Assembly (NCBI GenBank): GCA_016934825.1
Contig: JAFGSB010000103.1
Location: 1-63,598 of the forward strand
Source: Candidatus Zhuqueibacterota bacterium
GTDB lineage: Bacteria > Zhuqueibacterota > Zhuqueibacteria > Residuimicrobiales > Krinioviventaceae
DNA length: 63,598 bases
Direction of reading: 5' to 3'
Shown: positions 36,973 to 46,487 of the stretch, piece after piece
Layout: each line of letters starts with the position of its first letter
Numbering within the stretch: the stretch's first letter is position 1
Notes under the pieces: model-generated
What the model was told of the DNA's origin: nothing
The model's database searches: none
Seen by the model: only the letters and a program-made list of their open reading frames with translations
Program-made: the position numbers and the translations under genes

Positions 36973-37945
36973 TTTTACCCGATATAATCAGGTTCTAAAA
37001 GGTGAACCGCACTTGAAACGGCTGTGCAGGACAGGATGTCCCGCCTTATTTTCCGCCATGACAGGAAAGTCCGGTTCGAGCGGAAGCAACGAAAAAAACG
37101 GGCGTTGGGTAGTCCCGTATCGCCAGGCGGTACGGGACGCACCGGGACTTTTTTCATAGGCAAAAAATCCGGTTCCGCGGAGGCGCCCGCCTCCGCGTTG
37201 ATATGTGCGGTACGACAATAACCGCAGGAGCAGGAGCTCCTGCGGAATTATTTAGGGGGTTTTGATAAAAAACAAACCGGTTTTGTTATTTAACCTGCCA
37301 ATTCAGTTCCGCGAAGGCTCCCGCCTTCGCGTTGATGCGCGCAGTACGTCAATCCCCGCGGGGTCGGGATGGCTTTTAAGCAGCGGTTCAACCCGGAAAA
37401 GACATCCCCCTGTTTCCCCCTTCAAAGGGGGACTGGTTTTGGGATCTTGAGGGGATTTGGTTCACCAAAAAGAAAAAATTCCTCAAAAAGAACATGTTCA
37501 ATTCTCCCCTTGAGGGGACTTGTAGGTCGGGCGTGTCGCCCGACAATTATTATTCATCCATTCAAATCTTTCAAATTTACTATTATTAACCGGCTACTCC
37601 ACAGCCAAGTCTCCCCTTGAGGGGAGAATCAAAGAGGGGTGTCCGTTTTTTCAGCAAAAGGTCGACCGGTTGTTCCGGCCACCCGGTCGTCGAGTAACGA
37701 GTCCCGTACTCCCGCTTTTCAGGAGACCGGGACGAGTGTATCGAGACGCCCTTCGGTACGCTAATATTCGCATTTCAGTTTCGCGAAAGCTCCCGCCTTC
37801 GCGTTGATACATGCAATACGACAATAACCGCAGGAGCAGGAGCTCCTGCGGAACTATTTAGGGGTGTTTGACAAAAAGCAAACCGGTTTTGATAATTATA
37901 CAGCCAATTTATTATTTTTCCGTAATTTTAAAAAAGACTTGCGAG
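36973..37945. repeat. Mosaic repeat cluster 3 (largest)
   Basis: Almost 1 kb of recurring units with no credible gene. It holds the 110-base unit (36973-37083, copy of 33915-34023) and three GCGGAGGC/GCGAAGGC units (37169-37202, 37303-37336, 37775-37808). It also has two copies of ACGACAATAACCGCAGGAGC plus GCTCCTGCGG hairpin (37210-37249, 37817-37855), the CTTCAAAGGGGGACTGG unit (37404-37443), and two CTCCCCTTGAGGGG hairpins (37500-37518, 37608-37642). Short open frames here are repeat artefacts. Confidence 0.85.
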
Positions 37946-38242
37946 TTATGAATAAATTTCTTACAATTTAGTAGCAACAGGAGAACGGGGCCCGCCACAG
38001 TTTTACACGATATTGATGATAGAAGGCGCAATAAAGTTATGGGATGGATAGCTGTATTGGGTATTTTGGGGGTTTATTAAATATCAGATAATGATTATGG
38101 ACCAGGCTCTCTGAATTCTGCATAATGGAAGCAATTTACTACGAACAAAAGGAATTTTCTAAATTAGAATTATAATAATGCGTTTTCAAGCTAATTATGC
38201 TATAAAAAATTATATTGGGGGTTAAAACTTAGTGAGGTTAAT
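37946..38242. other. Leader region of the SIR2/P-loop gene
   Basis: A+T-rich sequence between the repeat cluster and the SIR2 gene. One stretch (37975-38080) has a short open frame ending in a hydrophobic GWIAVLGILGVY and may be a gene remnant, but it has no start signal. A GAGGT ribosome site lies just before 38243. Confidence 0.4.
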
Positions 38243-40672
38243 ATGGAAATAGAAGAAGCAATAAAGTTAGCACTTGGAGGAGATTCTATCTTATTTGTAG
38301 GAGCTGGATATTCTTCAGAAGCCTTGAATATTAAAAAAAATAATCTTAAAAATTCTTTACAATTAAGTGAACATTTTGCAAAATTAGCAGGTATTTCAGA
38401 ATCTTTAACATTGGAAGATGCCGCTGAAATTTACCTCGAAAAATACGGTATAGATGAATTAATTAGGGAAATCAAAAATGAATTTACAATATTTAATGTT
38501 CAGCAGTATCATAATGATATAGCATGTATACCTTGGAAAAGAATTTATACAACAAACTATGATAATGTTATGGAAAAATCATACAACAATGTTGGAAAAA
38601 AAATTACTCCAATTACTATTAAAAATGATATAAGTAAAGAACCAAAAAATTTTCCAATGTGTATTCATTTGAATGGATACGTTGAAAGCCTCAATCGTGA
38701 TAGTCTGTTTTCAGAATTAAAACTAACTGAATCAAGTTATATTACCGCATCGTTAATAAATTCTCCGTGGGCCACACTATTCCGTCAAGATATAAGATTA
38801 GCACGTTCAATTTTCTTCATTGGTTATTCTGGTTATGATTTGGATATAAAAAGAATTCTTGCTCAATCAGAAATGATTAAGAGGAAGACATTCTTCTTTG
38901 TTGGGCTTGATTCAAGTCCTACAATTACTAGAAGGTGTAAACTATTTGGAGATGTTTTTAAAGAAACAGCATCTCAATTTACAAAAAAAGTTAATAGTAT
39001 TAAAAAGGAATATAAACCACCTGTTGATAGTGAGTTTTCCCCTCTTTCTTTAAAAGAGTACAAACCTATTCAATTGATGAAAAAAATAACAGATCGTGAT
39101 TTTATTGATTTACTAATGTTTGGAAAGCGTAAAGAAGATTTAATTTATGAATCTTTGTCTACTGAAAAAAAATATTATCTGGAACGAACTAAAATAAATG
39201 ATGTTTTTCAATATATTGAAAAAGATTTTAAAATAATTGTCATTTGTTCAGATTTAGGTAACGGAAAAAGCTTATTTCTTGATGGAATGCGGTTGCGTGC
39301 ACTTGAAAAAGGATTTCGTGTTTTCGAACCATTAGAGCAGAATGATCTTGTTTATTCAGAAATAGAAAAAATTACCAGTATGGATATGCCTATATTTTTA
39401 ACTATTGAAAACTATCAAAACTGGTTTGATGAAATTCTATTATATTTAAATAACTGTAATAGTGAGTCAGTTTTAATTCTTACAGCAAGAAATGCTATAA
39501 ACGATGTTTTTATTGACGAATTGACTAATAAAGCGAATATTGATTTCATTCCTGAAATACAAATTGATACTCTTGATGAGAAAGAAATAAATTGGTTTCT
39601 TGCTACACTTGATGAATATGGTTTATGGGGTGAAGATGCTGGTAAAAGTATGTCTCAAAAACAAAATTTACTGGTAGATAAATATAAAGGGCAAATACAT
39701 GCAATTCTTTTAAGTTTATTAGATTCGCCTGACATTTCATCAAGATTGAAAACTCTCACGGATAATTTAAAAGATGATGGTGATCTTTTCAAGGTCACAA
39801 TAAGTTTATTTATATTAACAATTTTAAATTTTAGAACAACACTTGATGATTTAGCAGATTTATGGGATTCTGAAATAATAAATAATGGTCATTTTCGAAG
39901 GAATCAAACAATAAATGAATTAATTGAATTTTCAACAAGCAATCTTTCAATAAGGTCTCCAATTTTAGCTGAATATTTCCTTCGGCATTTAACTGATTCG
40001 GGCTATATTATTAACACATTGATAACTATGGCAGAAAGAGTAGATCGTGCTGCTAAATATTCTAAAAAATATAGATCTCTTTTCCCGGATCTTATAAGAT
40101 TTCATAGTTTACAATTAATTTTACCAATTGAGGGAAAAAAAGCTGCTGTAATAAAATATTATGAATCAATTAAAAATTTATATGGATGCAAGGATCATCC
40201 CTTGTTTTGGCTTCAATATGCAATTGCTTCATTAGTTATTGATGATCTTTTCCGTGCAAAAAAATATTTCGATACTGCTTATTCTTTAGCCGAAAAAAAG
40301 GATTGGGATACATATCAAATTGACAATCATTTTGCTAGATTTTTACTTGTTGAATCAATCAAACTACCCCCAGAAAAATGTATGGATAATTTTAGATCGG
40401 CACGAAGAATTATTAATCGTCAAATTAGAAAAGAACGCAGACATTATCCTTACAGGATTGCGATTGGCTACCAAGATTTTATAGATAAATTTGGAATTTC
40501 TTTGAAAACTGATGAACTTAAAGAAGTAAAGTTTGCTGCCAGAGATGTACTTCAAAGAATTCAAGAACTACCAGACAATCGGAGAACACATAGATATGTT
40601 AAAAAATGTTTTGAAATTATGACTTATGTAATTGAGAAGACAGACGCAATCATTGCAAAAAATGATGAATAA
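38243..40672 (+). CDS. SIR2-like plus P-loop NTPase protein, probable antiphage defence
   Basis: An 809-residue protein in the style of SIR2-STAND/Avs5- or DSR-like defence proteins. The N-terminal SIR2 fold shows FVGAGYS (18-24), TTNYD (103-107), HLNG (142-145) and FIGYSGYDLDI (192-202). A P-loop NTPase follows, with Walker A DLGNGKS (337-343) and a likely Walker B hydrophobic strand ending TIENY near 390. The last 400 residues are helical, perhaps TPR-like, and would sense the trigger. The gene is A+T-rich against its surroundings and sits right after a mosaic repeat cluster. NAD depletion on phage sensing is known for relatives and inferred here. No partner gene is adjacent. Confidence 0.8.
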   Translation: MEIEEAIKLALGGDSILFVGAGYSSEALNIKKNNLKNSLQLSEHFAKLAGISESLTLEDAAEIYLEKYGIDELIREIKNEFTIFNVQQYHNDIACIPWKRIYTTNYDNVMEKSYNNVGKKITPITIKNDISKEPKNFPMCIHLNGYVESLNRDSLFSELKLTESSYITASLINSPWATLFRQDIRLARSIFFIGYSGYDLDIKRILAQSEMIKRKTFFFVGLDSSPTITRRCKLFGDVFKETASQFTKKVNSIKKEYKPPVDSEFSPLSLKEYKPIQLMKKITDRDFIDLLMFGKRKEDLIYESLSTEKKYYLERTKINDVFQYIEKDFKIIVICSDLGNGKSLFLDGMRLRALEKGFRVFEPLEQNDLVYSEIEKITSMDMPIFLTIENYQNWFDEILLYLNNCNSESVLILTARNAINDVFIDELTNKANIDFIPEIQIDTLDEKEINWFLATLDEYGLWGEDAGKSMSQKQNLLVDKYKGQIHAILLSLLDSPDISSRLKTLTDNLKDDGDLFKVTISLFILTILNFRTTLDDLADLWDSEIINNGHFRRNQTINELIEFSTSNLSIRSPILAEYFLRHLTDSGYIINTLITMAERVDRAAKYSKKYRSLFPDLIRFHSLQLILPIEGKKAAVIKYYESIKNLYGCKDHPLFWLQYAIASLVIDDLFRAKKYFDTAYSLAEKKDWDTYQIDNHFARFLLVESIKLPPEKCMDNFRSARRIINRQIRKERRHYPYRIAIGYQDFIDKFGISLKTDELKEVKFAARDVLQRIQELPDNRRTHRYVKKCFEIMTYVIEKTDAIIAKNDE

Positions 40673-40930
40673 AACAAAAATTGCATAACAAATAAATTTA
40701 AAAGACACGAGAACAATTTTTAAAACAATTTACATCTAATGCGCCGTCTGAAACATATTTTAGTTGTATGATTGGACTTGTCCAACTAAAATTGTATATA
40801 TATAATTGTAAAATTCTGTACACCTGAATTTCTCAAGGAGCGTGAAAAACAAACCTGGGTTTCCAAACCTGTAATTTTGGAGCAGAATCTGGTACATTCA
40901 AGATATAAAACAAAAAAGTTAAAAATTCCA

Positions 40931-41647
40931 ATGAATACTTTAGTTAAAAAGATATATTTTGATATAATATTATTTCTGATTATTGTTATTCTGTTCTCCT
41001 CCTGCACCCAGGACAAAACCGGGCTAATTGAACCAATTGCCGATAATTCAAACACGGTCACGGACATCGACAGCAATATCTATCAAACCGTAACAATCGG
41101 CGGGCAGGTGTGGATGGCCGAGAACCTGAAAGTCACCCGCTACCGTAACGGCGAGGCCATTCCCCATGTAACGGATGATTCGACATGGGTCAGGCTCCGC
41201 TCAGGGGCTTTTTGCAGTTATAATAACGATAACAGTCACGCCGGGCTTTACGGTAACCTGTACAACTGGTACGCCGTCAACGATGAGCGCAATATCGCGC
41301 CGGAGGGTTGGCATGTGCCCACCGACGCCGAGTGGCAAATCCTGGTGGACTATCTGGGCGGCAAAGACATCGCCGGGGGCAAAATGAAACAAACCGGGGC
41401 GGCGTTGTGGCAGGAACCCAATACCGGCGCGAGCAACGAAAGCGGGTTTTGTGGTTTGCCCGGCGGCTATCGCAACTACCGCAACGGACAATTCAACTAT
41501 ATGAGAGTCTATGCCCTGTTCTGGTCCTCAACCCAGGGCACGGACTGGTACGCGTTTTACCGCGAATTAACCCACAGTTACGCTTCGGTGAACCGCAACT
41601 ATGGCGACAAACCCAACGGATTTTCGGTGCGCTGCATCCGGGATTAA
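40931..41647 (+). CDS. FISUMP-domain lipoprotein
   Basis: A 238-residue surface lipoprotein with lipobox LFSSC (Cys about 24). The FISUMP domain follows: DIDSNIYQTVTIGGQVWMAE-type opening, YRNGEAIPHVT, GNLYNWY, EGWHVPTDAEW, SNESGFCGLPGGYR and LFWSSTQ. It is a paralogue of the protein at 28758-29531, about 11 kb away. The open frame extends to 40877, but the ATG at 40931 begins the signal peptide. Mid-GC composition resumes here after the A+T-rich SIR2 gene. Confidence 0.88.
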   Translation: MNTLVKKIYFDIILFLIIVILFSSCTQDKTGLIEPIADNSNTVTDIDSNIYQTVTIGGQVWMAENLKVTRYRNGEAIPHVTDDSTWVRLRSGAFCSYNNDNSHAGLYGNLYNWYAVNDERNIAPEGWHVPTDAEWQILVDYLGGKDIAGGKMKQTGAALWQEPNTGASNESGFCGLPGGYRNYRNGQFNYMRVYALFWSSTQGTDWYAFYRELTHSYASVNRNYGDKPNGFSVRCIRD

Positions 41648-41851
41648 CGACTCCATCGGACTTGGAGGAAAAATACGGTAAATCCGGTGCGTCCATTTTT
41701 TAGAGAATATATCGTCGCTGACGGGACTTTGTCGGTTTGAATTAATTACCCGGCGCGAACTGTAACAAAAACAAAAAAAATAATTGTTTTTTATTTTAAA
41801 AATTCTAAGTTGGAATATTAAAGTAATTCGAATAAAGACCGGGGAATAATC

Positions 41852-42100
41852 ATGAAAGACGAGCAGCTTTTGAAACGTATAACAATTGATCATAAAATAA
41901 TGGTTGGAAAGCCAATCATCAGAGGAACACGATTAACCGTAGAGTATATACTGAACCTGTTAGCGCATGGATCTACGTATACAGAAATAATTGAAGAATA
42001 TAAAGATCTAACCATACATGATATTCAGGCATGTATTTTATTTGCAACAAAAAATCTGGAAAGCACCGCATTTATGCCATTATCCGTCGAGGTTGCCTGA
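41852..42100 (+). CDS. DUF433 antitoxin-like protein
   Basis: An 82-residue DUF433 protein, a winged-helix-like fold usually acting as antitoxin beside a DUF5615 PIN-like toxin. The motif HKIMVGKPIIRGTRLTVEYIL (residues 15-35) is diagnostic, and the rest (HGSTYTEIIEEYKDLT) matches the family. A good GGGGAAT ribosome site precedes it. No PIN/DUF5615 gene is found on either side, so it appears to be an orphan. Confidence 0.85.
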   Translation: MKDEQLLKRITIDHKIMVGKPIIRGTRLTVEYILNLLAHGSTYTEIIEEYKDLTIHDIQACILFATKNLESTAFMPLSVEVA

Positions 42101-42270
42101 GTTTCAGTGTGGGACTCGTTACGCTAAAGTTAAACAAACATCAATAACAATAAATCTATCAATAAAAAAACATACCTGAAAATCAACATTACGGAAAAAA
42201 TAGCGGGACAAATCCCGCCCCACGAATCAATCAAAAAAACGGGGAATACTTTTAAAAGGGAGAAATGGAA

Positions 42271-43281
42271 ATGAATCGCAGACAATTTATGGTCACATCG
42301 ATGACCGCCGCAGCAGGGCTGGCGGCAGGCACCAATTGCATTTCTCAGAATGGTCAAAAGTCGAATATAAAGGTCGGTTTGTACAGCATCACATTTCTTG
42401 GGGTTTGGTATCGTGGAGTAGCCCCTGGATTGGAAGAGTTGATCCAAAGAGCTAAAGAATATGGTTACGACGGCATCGAAATCGACGGCAAACGTCCGCA
42501 CGGCAATCCGCTTGACTGGCCGACAAAACGTTGCCGGGAACTTGTATCTGTCGCAGACGGGGAAGGGATTGAAATCTATGGAGTCGCGGCAAACAATGAT
42601 TTCAGCAGTCCGGTCCCGGAGTACCGGGAGTGTCAGATCGCTTACGTTAAGGAACTCATTCGGATGACGTCCGATCTGGGTGCAAAAACCTTACGCATGT
42701 TTCTGGCCTGGCCGGGCGTGACGAAACATCCGCAAATAGCGCAATACGCAATAGCGAGGGATATTTGGAAATACACCCACGAAAAATTTACAGATGAAGA
42801 GATATGGGGCTGGTGCCGGGAAGGGATGATAGAGTGCTCCCGGTACGCGGAAGATGCCGGCGTTATTTTGGCCTTACAGAATCACGCCCCGGTTATTCGG
42901 GATTACCGGGACGTGTTGAAAATGGTGCAGGAGGTCAATTCTCCCAACCTGAAAGTCTCCCTGGACGTCCCGATTATGGCAGATAAAAGTCCGGAAAATA
43001 TCCAAAAGGCGGCGAAAGCCGTGGGAGATTTGCAGGTACTGTCTCATTTCGGCGGTGAATATGAAAGAGATGCGGACGGCAAGGTAACGGGCGAAAATTT
43101 CTATGCCCCATTCATTCAGGCAATGTTTGATATCGGTTATACGGGTTACATGAGCTACGAATTGTGTCATACGCTGCCGGTTGTAAACGGCCAAACGGTG
43201 GGGATCGAATATGCTGAAAAAAATGCGAAACTGGCGGCGGAATTTATGCGGGGGCTCATTACCGAAGTTACAAATGGATAA
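42271..43281 (+). CDS. Tat-exported sugar phosphate isomerase/epimerase-like TIM barrel
   Basis: A 336-residue xylose-isomerase-like (AP endonuclease 2) TIM-barrel protein with a twin-arginine signal (NRRQFMVTSM). The barrel shows GYDGIEID, metal-type acidic and His residues in LALQNHAP and VSLDVPIMAD, and a final YMSYELCH. Such proteins act on keto-sugars or inositols, and the substrate is unknown. Two ATGs lie six bases apart. The second (42271) is eight bases from GGGAG and is chosen over 42265. It opens the rightward glycan-related group. Confidence 0.83.
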   Translation: MNRRQFMVTSMTAAAGLAAGTNCISQNGQKSNIKVGLYSITFLGVWYRGVAPGLEELIQRAKEYGYDGIEIDGKRPHGNPLDWPTKRCRELVSVADGEGIEIYGVAANNDFSSPVPEYRECQIAYVKELIRMTSDLGAKTLRMFLAWPGVTKHPQIAQYAIARDIWKYTHEKFTDEEIWGWCREGMIECSRYAEDAGVILALQNHAPVIRDYRDVLKMVQEVNSPNLKVSLDVPIMADKSPENIQKAAKAVGDLQVLSHFGGEYERDADGKVTGENFYAPFIQAMFDIGYTGYMSYELCHTLPVVNGQTVGIEYAEKNAKLAAEFMRGLITEVTNG

Positions 43282-43560
43282 AAATTAAAAGAAAATACCT
43301 GTGAGGCAGTTCTCCCGAACCAAAACATGCTGCATTTTCGATGATTTCGAAAGTCGGATTTAAATCAAATAATTAATATTGCAATCCGGGAGTACCGCCC
43401 GGCATTAATCCGATCCGTAAGGCAGGCACACCTGCGGATCGAAAAGCAGGAATCCCCGGTACGAAGAAAATAAAAAAATTTCCTCTTTGATCTGAACAAA
43501 GTAATTGGTATAATAATAATTATAACTCCGGCATTCATCAAGTAAAAAAAGAGGTACGGT

Positions 43561-45657
43561 ATGAAGATTAAAGTGTTGTGTTGGTTTCTGATCTTTATGT
43601 TTTTACATTCAATTGTACCGGCAATGGAAACAGACAGCGCCAAAATTAACGGCGCATTCAAGATATCCGTTCGCACCAGCGATGAGTGGAAACAAGTGGG
43701 TCAGCTCAGTTACGGGCAGGATTTTGAAACCCGATCTCTTAACCTGGGAGCGATCAATCTTTCGGGGCCTGTGGAAATAAAAATAGAGCACCAAAATGAG
43801 CAGGCAGCCCAGATTGACGCCCTATTTCTCAACAATCAGTCGGTTCTGGCGGTGAACGGTAAATCAGATATAACACTGTTGAAAAAATTACAAAACAGTG
43901 ATTATGATGTCATCGATGCCGGCCAGAGAGAAACAATTTTTACCTTTCAAAAAAATGAAAATAAAGCTGTTCTGCGCATGCGGGCCCGGATAGAACCGGA
44001 AAATCTCTCGACAAATGCCTTTTTCTTTCCGCAGGAAAATGTATACAAAATGACGGGAGAACATTCAACCTTTTATGCTTATAAACTCGGTTCCCGGGAA
44101 GGCGCTCTGGCAATCGACGGCGATCTGCAGAATGAGTCCCTTGGAATCCCTCTCTTTAAAACCTTTGCCAGGTGCGGCAGCGGCCACCCGGCCAATGATG
44201 TTTACGGCTGGGTCTGCAATGATTCCGAAAACCTTTATGTCGCCCTGGATTTCCTGAATGATAATACATACGACGGCGACAAGGATTACGGAAAGGTATT
44301 TATCAAATCGGGTAAAGAGATACGGGAGTACAAAGTCTCTGTTCCCGAACAGAAATGGGGCAGTCCGGGATATGTCTACACGGCCCGGGCTCCTTACCAG
44401 CACAAGGTATATGAATTCATGATCCCGTTTGATGAAGCCGGAATTAAGAGTGATGAGATTGTCAATCTGGCTTTTGCTCTTTACGGAACAGCATCCTTTC
44501 CGATACCAAATACCATTGATAATTTCAACGCTTCCGATGGTTCTGCTTATTTTATTTACCAAAACACAAGCGCCGGTAACAGTTATGCCGATACGGATAT
44601 ATTATGGGGGGAGCGTGACTTTTACGGTACGCAAACCGGTGCGGGTACTTCTAACATTGCTGTGAATTACTCATCAAGCGGCAAATTTGTCCTAACCGTG
44701 GCCGCGGGTGTTAATTTCACGGGTAATGTGACCTGGGATGGAATCGACGATGACTATGAAGCTCTTAATGTGGGTAGCAATTGGATAGATCTTCATAATT
44801 ATGACCGGTTTGTTCTTTACGGTGTGCAGAATTCGGGAGCGTCTCCCATCACATTGACGCTGAAAGCTTATGGAGGTACGGCAGGTAATTACTTTTCGAA
44901 ATCAACCGTCATTGCCGCATCAAGCGGACCTGCCAATATCGAATTGCCGTATTCAGGTTTTTCTCAAACCGGAACACCAAAGTGGGATGCTATCAGTACT
45001 ATAAGAATAGAATTTTCAAACGGAGACGGAGCGGTCCTTTCCATTAATGAGGCGGGAGTGCTTGATCAGCCACTGCCGGTGGATCTTGTTCATTTTGCCG
45101 CCGATGTCAGGAAAGAGGGAGTTCTTCTGAACTGGATTAGCGCTACTGAAGTCGATAACCTGGGTTACCATGTTTACCGTGCGTCCGGAAGTGATGAGGA
45201 TTTTATCAGGATTTCCGGTCTTATTCCGGGGGCGGGTTCCAGCAGTGAAGAGCGACGCTATTCATTTCTGGATGAACGGGTTGAAACAAACAGTGTCTAC
45301 CGATATAAAATCAGTTGCATCAGTTCGGCAACCGGAGAAGAGTCTTTTAAAAGTGAAATCCTGGTCAGTACGTCAGATATGGATCAAAAGATAACGGGAT
45401 TTGCTTTAATGAATAACTATCCCAATCCGTTTAATCCGCAGACGACAATTAAGTTCACTCTGAAAGAGAGCCGGAAAGTGAATTTATCAGTTTTTAATAT
45501 GAAAGGTCAACTGGTCACGACATTGATCGACAAGGAACTGGATGCCGGATTATTCAAGGCAGTCTGGGATGCCGGTGACCAGCCGGCGGGAACATATATC
45601 TACCGGATCACGGCCGGGGATTTTACCGATATGAAAAAGATGGTTTTGATTAAATAA
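43561..45657 (+). CDS. Type IX-secreted protein with CBM9-like region
   Basis: A 698-residue secreted protein. The signal peptide covers residues 1-21. An N-terminal beta domain follows (to about 160), then a CBM9/DOMON-like region (about 175-320: LAIDGDLQNES, VAL-DFLNDNTYDGD). A beta-sandwich (about 350-500) and a fibronectin-like segment (about 505-600) come next. The C-terminal FlgD-Ig/type IX sorting domain holds NNYPNPFNPQTTIKF and ends KKMVLIK. It is therefore exported by a Por-type system and anchored or released at the surface. Carbohydrate binding is inferred. A clear terminator follows. Confidence 0.82.
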   Translation: MKIKVLCWFLIFMFLHSIVPAMETDSAKINGAFKISVRTSDEWKQVGQLSYGQDFETRSLNLGAINLSGPVEIKIEHQNEQAAQIDALFLNNQSVLAVNGKSDITLLKKLQNSDYDVIDAGQRETIFTFQKNENKAVLRMRARIEPENLSTNAFFFPQENVYKMTGEHSTFYAYKLGSREGALAIDGDLQNESLGIPLFKTFARCGSGHPANDVYGWVCNDSENLYVALDFLNDNTYDGDKDYGKVFIKSGKEIREYKVSVPEQKWGSPGYVYTARAPYQHKVYEFMIPFDEAGIKSDEIVNLAFALYGTASFPIPNTIDNFNASDGSAYFIYQNTSAGNSYADTDILWGERDFYGTQTGAGTSNIAVNYSSSGKFVLTVAAGVNFTGNVTWDGIDDDYEALNVGSNWIDLHNYDRFVLYGVQNSGASPITLTLKAYGGTAGNYFSKSTVIAASSGPANIELPYSGFSQTGTPKWDAISTIRIEFSNGDGAVLSINEAGVLDQPLPVDLVHFAADVRKEGVLLNWISATEVDNLGYHVYRASGSDEDFIRISGLIPGAGSSSEERRYSFLDERVETNSVYRYKISCISSATGEESFKSEILVSTSDMDQKITGFALMNNYPNPFNPQTTIKFTLKESRKVNLSVFNMKGQLVTTLIDKELDAGLFKAVWDAGDQPAGTYIYRITAGDFTDMKKMVLIK

Positions 45658-45703
45658 AGACCTGTAAACTCTGGATGGATAGCCGGAGTGTTCAAAAACT
45701 TGT

Positions 45704-45738
45704 GCAGCCTATCAATTAGATGGGCTGCTTTTTATTTT
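45704..45738 (+). terminator. Intrinsic terminator of type IX protein gene
   Basis: A stem GCAGCC (45704-45709) with GGCTGC (45723-45728), extended by ATC/GAT inside, is followed directly by TTTTTATTTT. It lies 46 bases past the 45657 stop. Confidence 0.85.
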
Positions 45739-45907
45739 CGGACTTTTAATCGCACGGGGATATAAATCCCGGTGTGCATTATAAACCGGGATTCTTATCC
45801 CGGCCCCGTTCGGATTGTCTCCGGACGCTGAGTTCTCCCGGCTTTACCTATCAGGTCGCAAATTCAACAGTAGTTTGCCAAAATTAAATAATTTACTAAT
45901 TTTTTAA

Positions 45908-46093
45908 AATCCTGGGTTATTTGTCGAAAGAGTCATTCCTGTCGACAATTCATCTGTATATGAGAAGAGTATTACTATAATTGACCGTGTATTTGCCATC
46001 GGCGCAGTGATTACAGGTTGGCGTATTCCGCCTGAAACTGAAAGCAAATTGCACGACATGTTATCGTTAATAGCGGGTTCACTGGAATGTTAA
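45908..46093 (+). pseudogene. Possible gene remnant 1
   Basis: A 61-codon open stretch without a start codon, ending in a stop at 46091-46093, with protein-like composition (IIDRVFAIGAVITGWRIPPE and HDMLSLIAGSLEC). It has no ribosome site and sits in an otherwise A+T-rich 830-base gap. The family is not recognised. It looks like the 3' end of a decayed gene. Confidence 0.4.
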
Positions 46094-46280
46094 GTTAATA
46101 TAACCAATAACATGTTGATTCAATTTTATTTTCAAATATCAGATAATTTGACTTGCAATTTAAAAGATATTTTATTATAATTTTAAAAACGAAAAGTTGC
46201 CGATAAAATACTGTTGAAAACAATTTTATTTTAAAAAAACGGGTATATTGTGATTATCCGTTAAATTTCTAAAAAAAAAA

Positions 46281-46424
46281 AATAAAATCAACGTAATATG
46301 GAAATATTATCACGGTATTGATATTGACGGCTCGCTTACAATCGCTGGTCCGGCAAGCGAAACTGACCGGATTCTACGGTTTGAACAGCTCCCGGCGGAT
46401 AAAGGGGAATCTCTCCGGCGGTAA
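46281..46424 (+). pseudogene. Possible gene remnant 2
   Basis: Another start-less coding-like tail in a different frame, reading WKYYHGIDIDGSLTIAGPAS then DRILRFEQLPADKGESLRR before a stop. The mid-GC codon-like composition stands out from the poly-A-rich flank. It may come from the same lost gene as the stretch at 45908-46093. The rest of the 45739-46487 gap shows only A+T-rich sequence and a GGGAT/ATCCC-type short repeat. Confidence 0.4.
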
Positions 46425-46487
46425 ACACTCATAAAGCATAAATCCATTTTAAAATTTTAACATACATTAAAATTATTGGATAGTTGA

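Noticed and set aside
36973-37945. Possible CRISPR array in the repeat cluster
   Set aside because: Units vary in length, order and spacing, there are no uniform spacers and no cas genes. It is a mosaic of dispersed repeats.
42101-42270. Search for a PIN/DUF5615 toxin after DUF433
   Set aside because: No open frame of suitable length on either strand.
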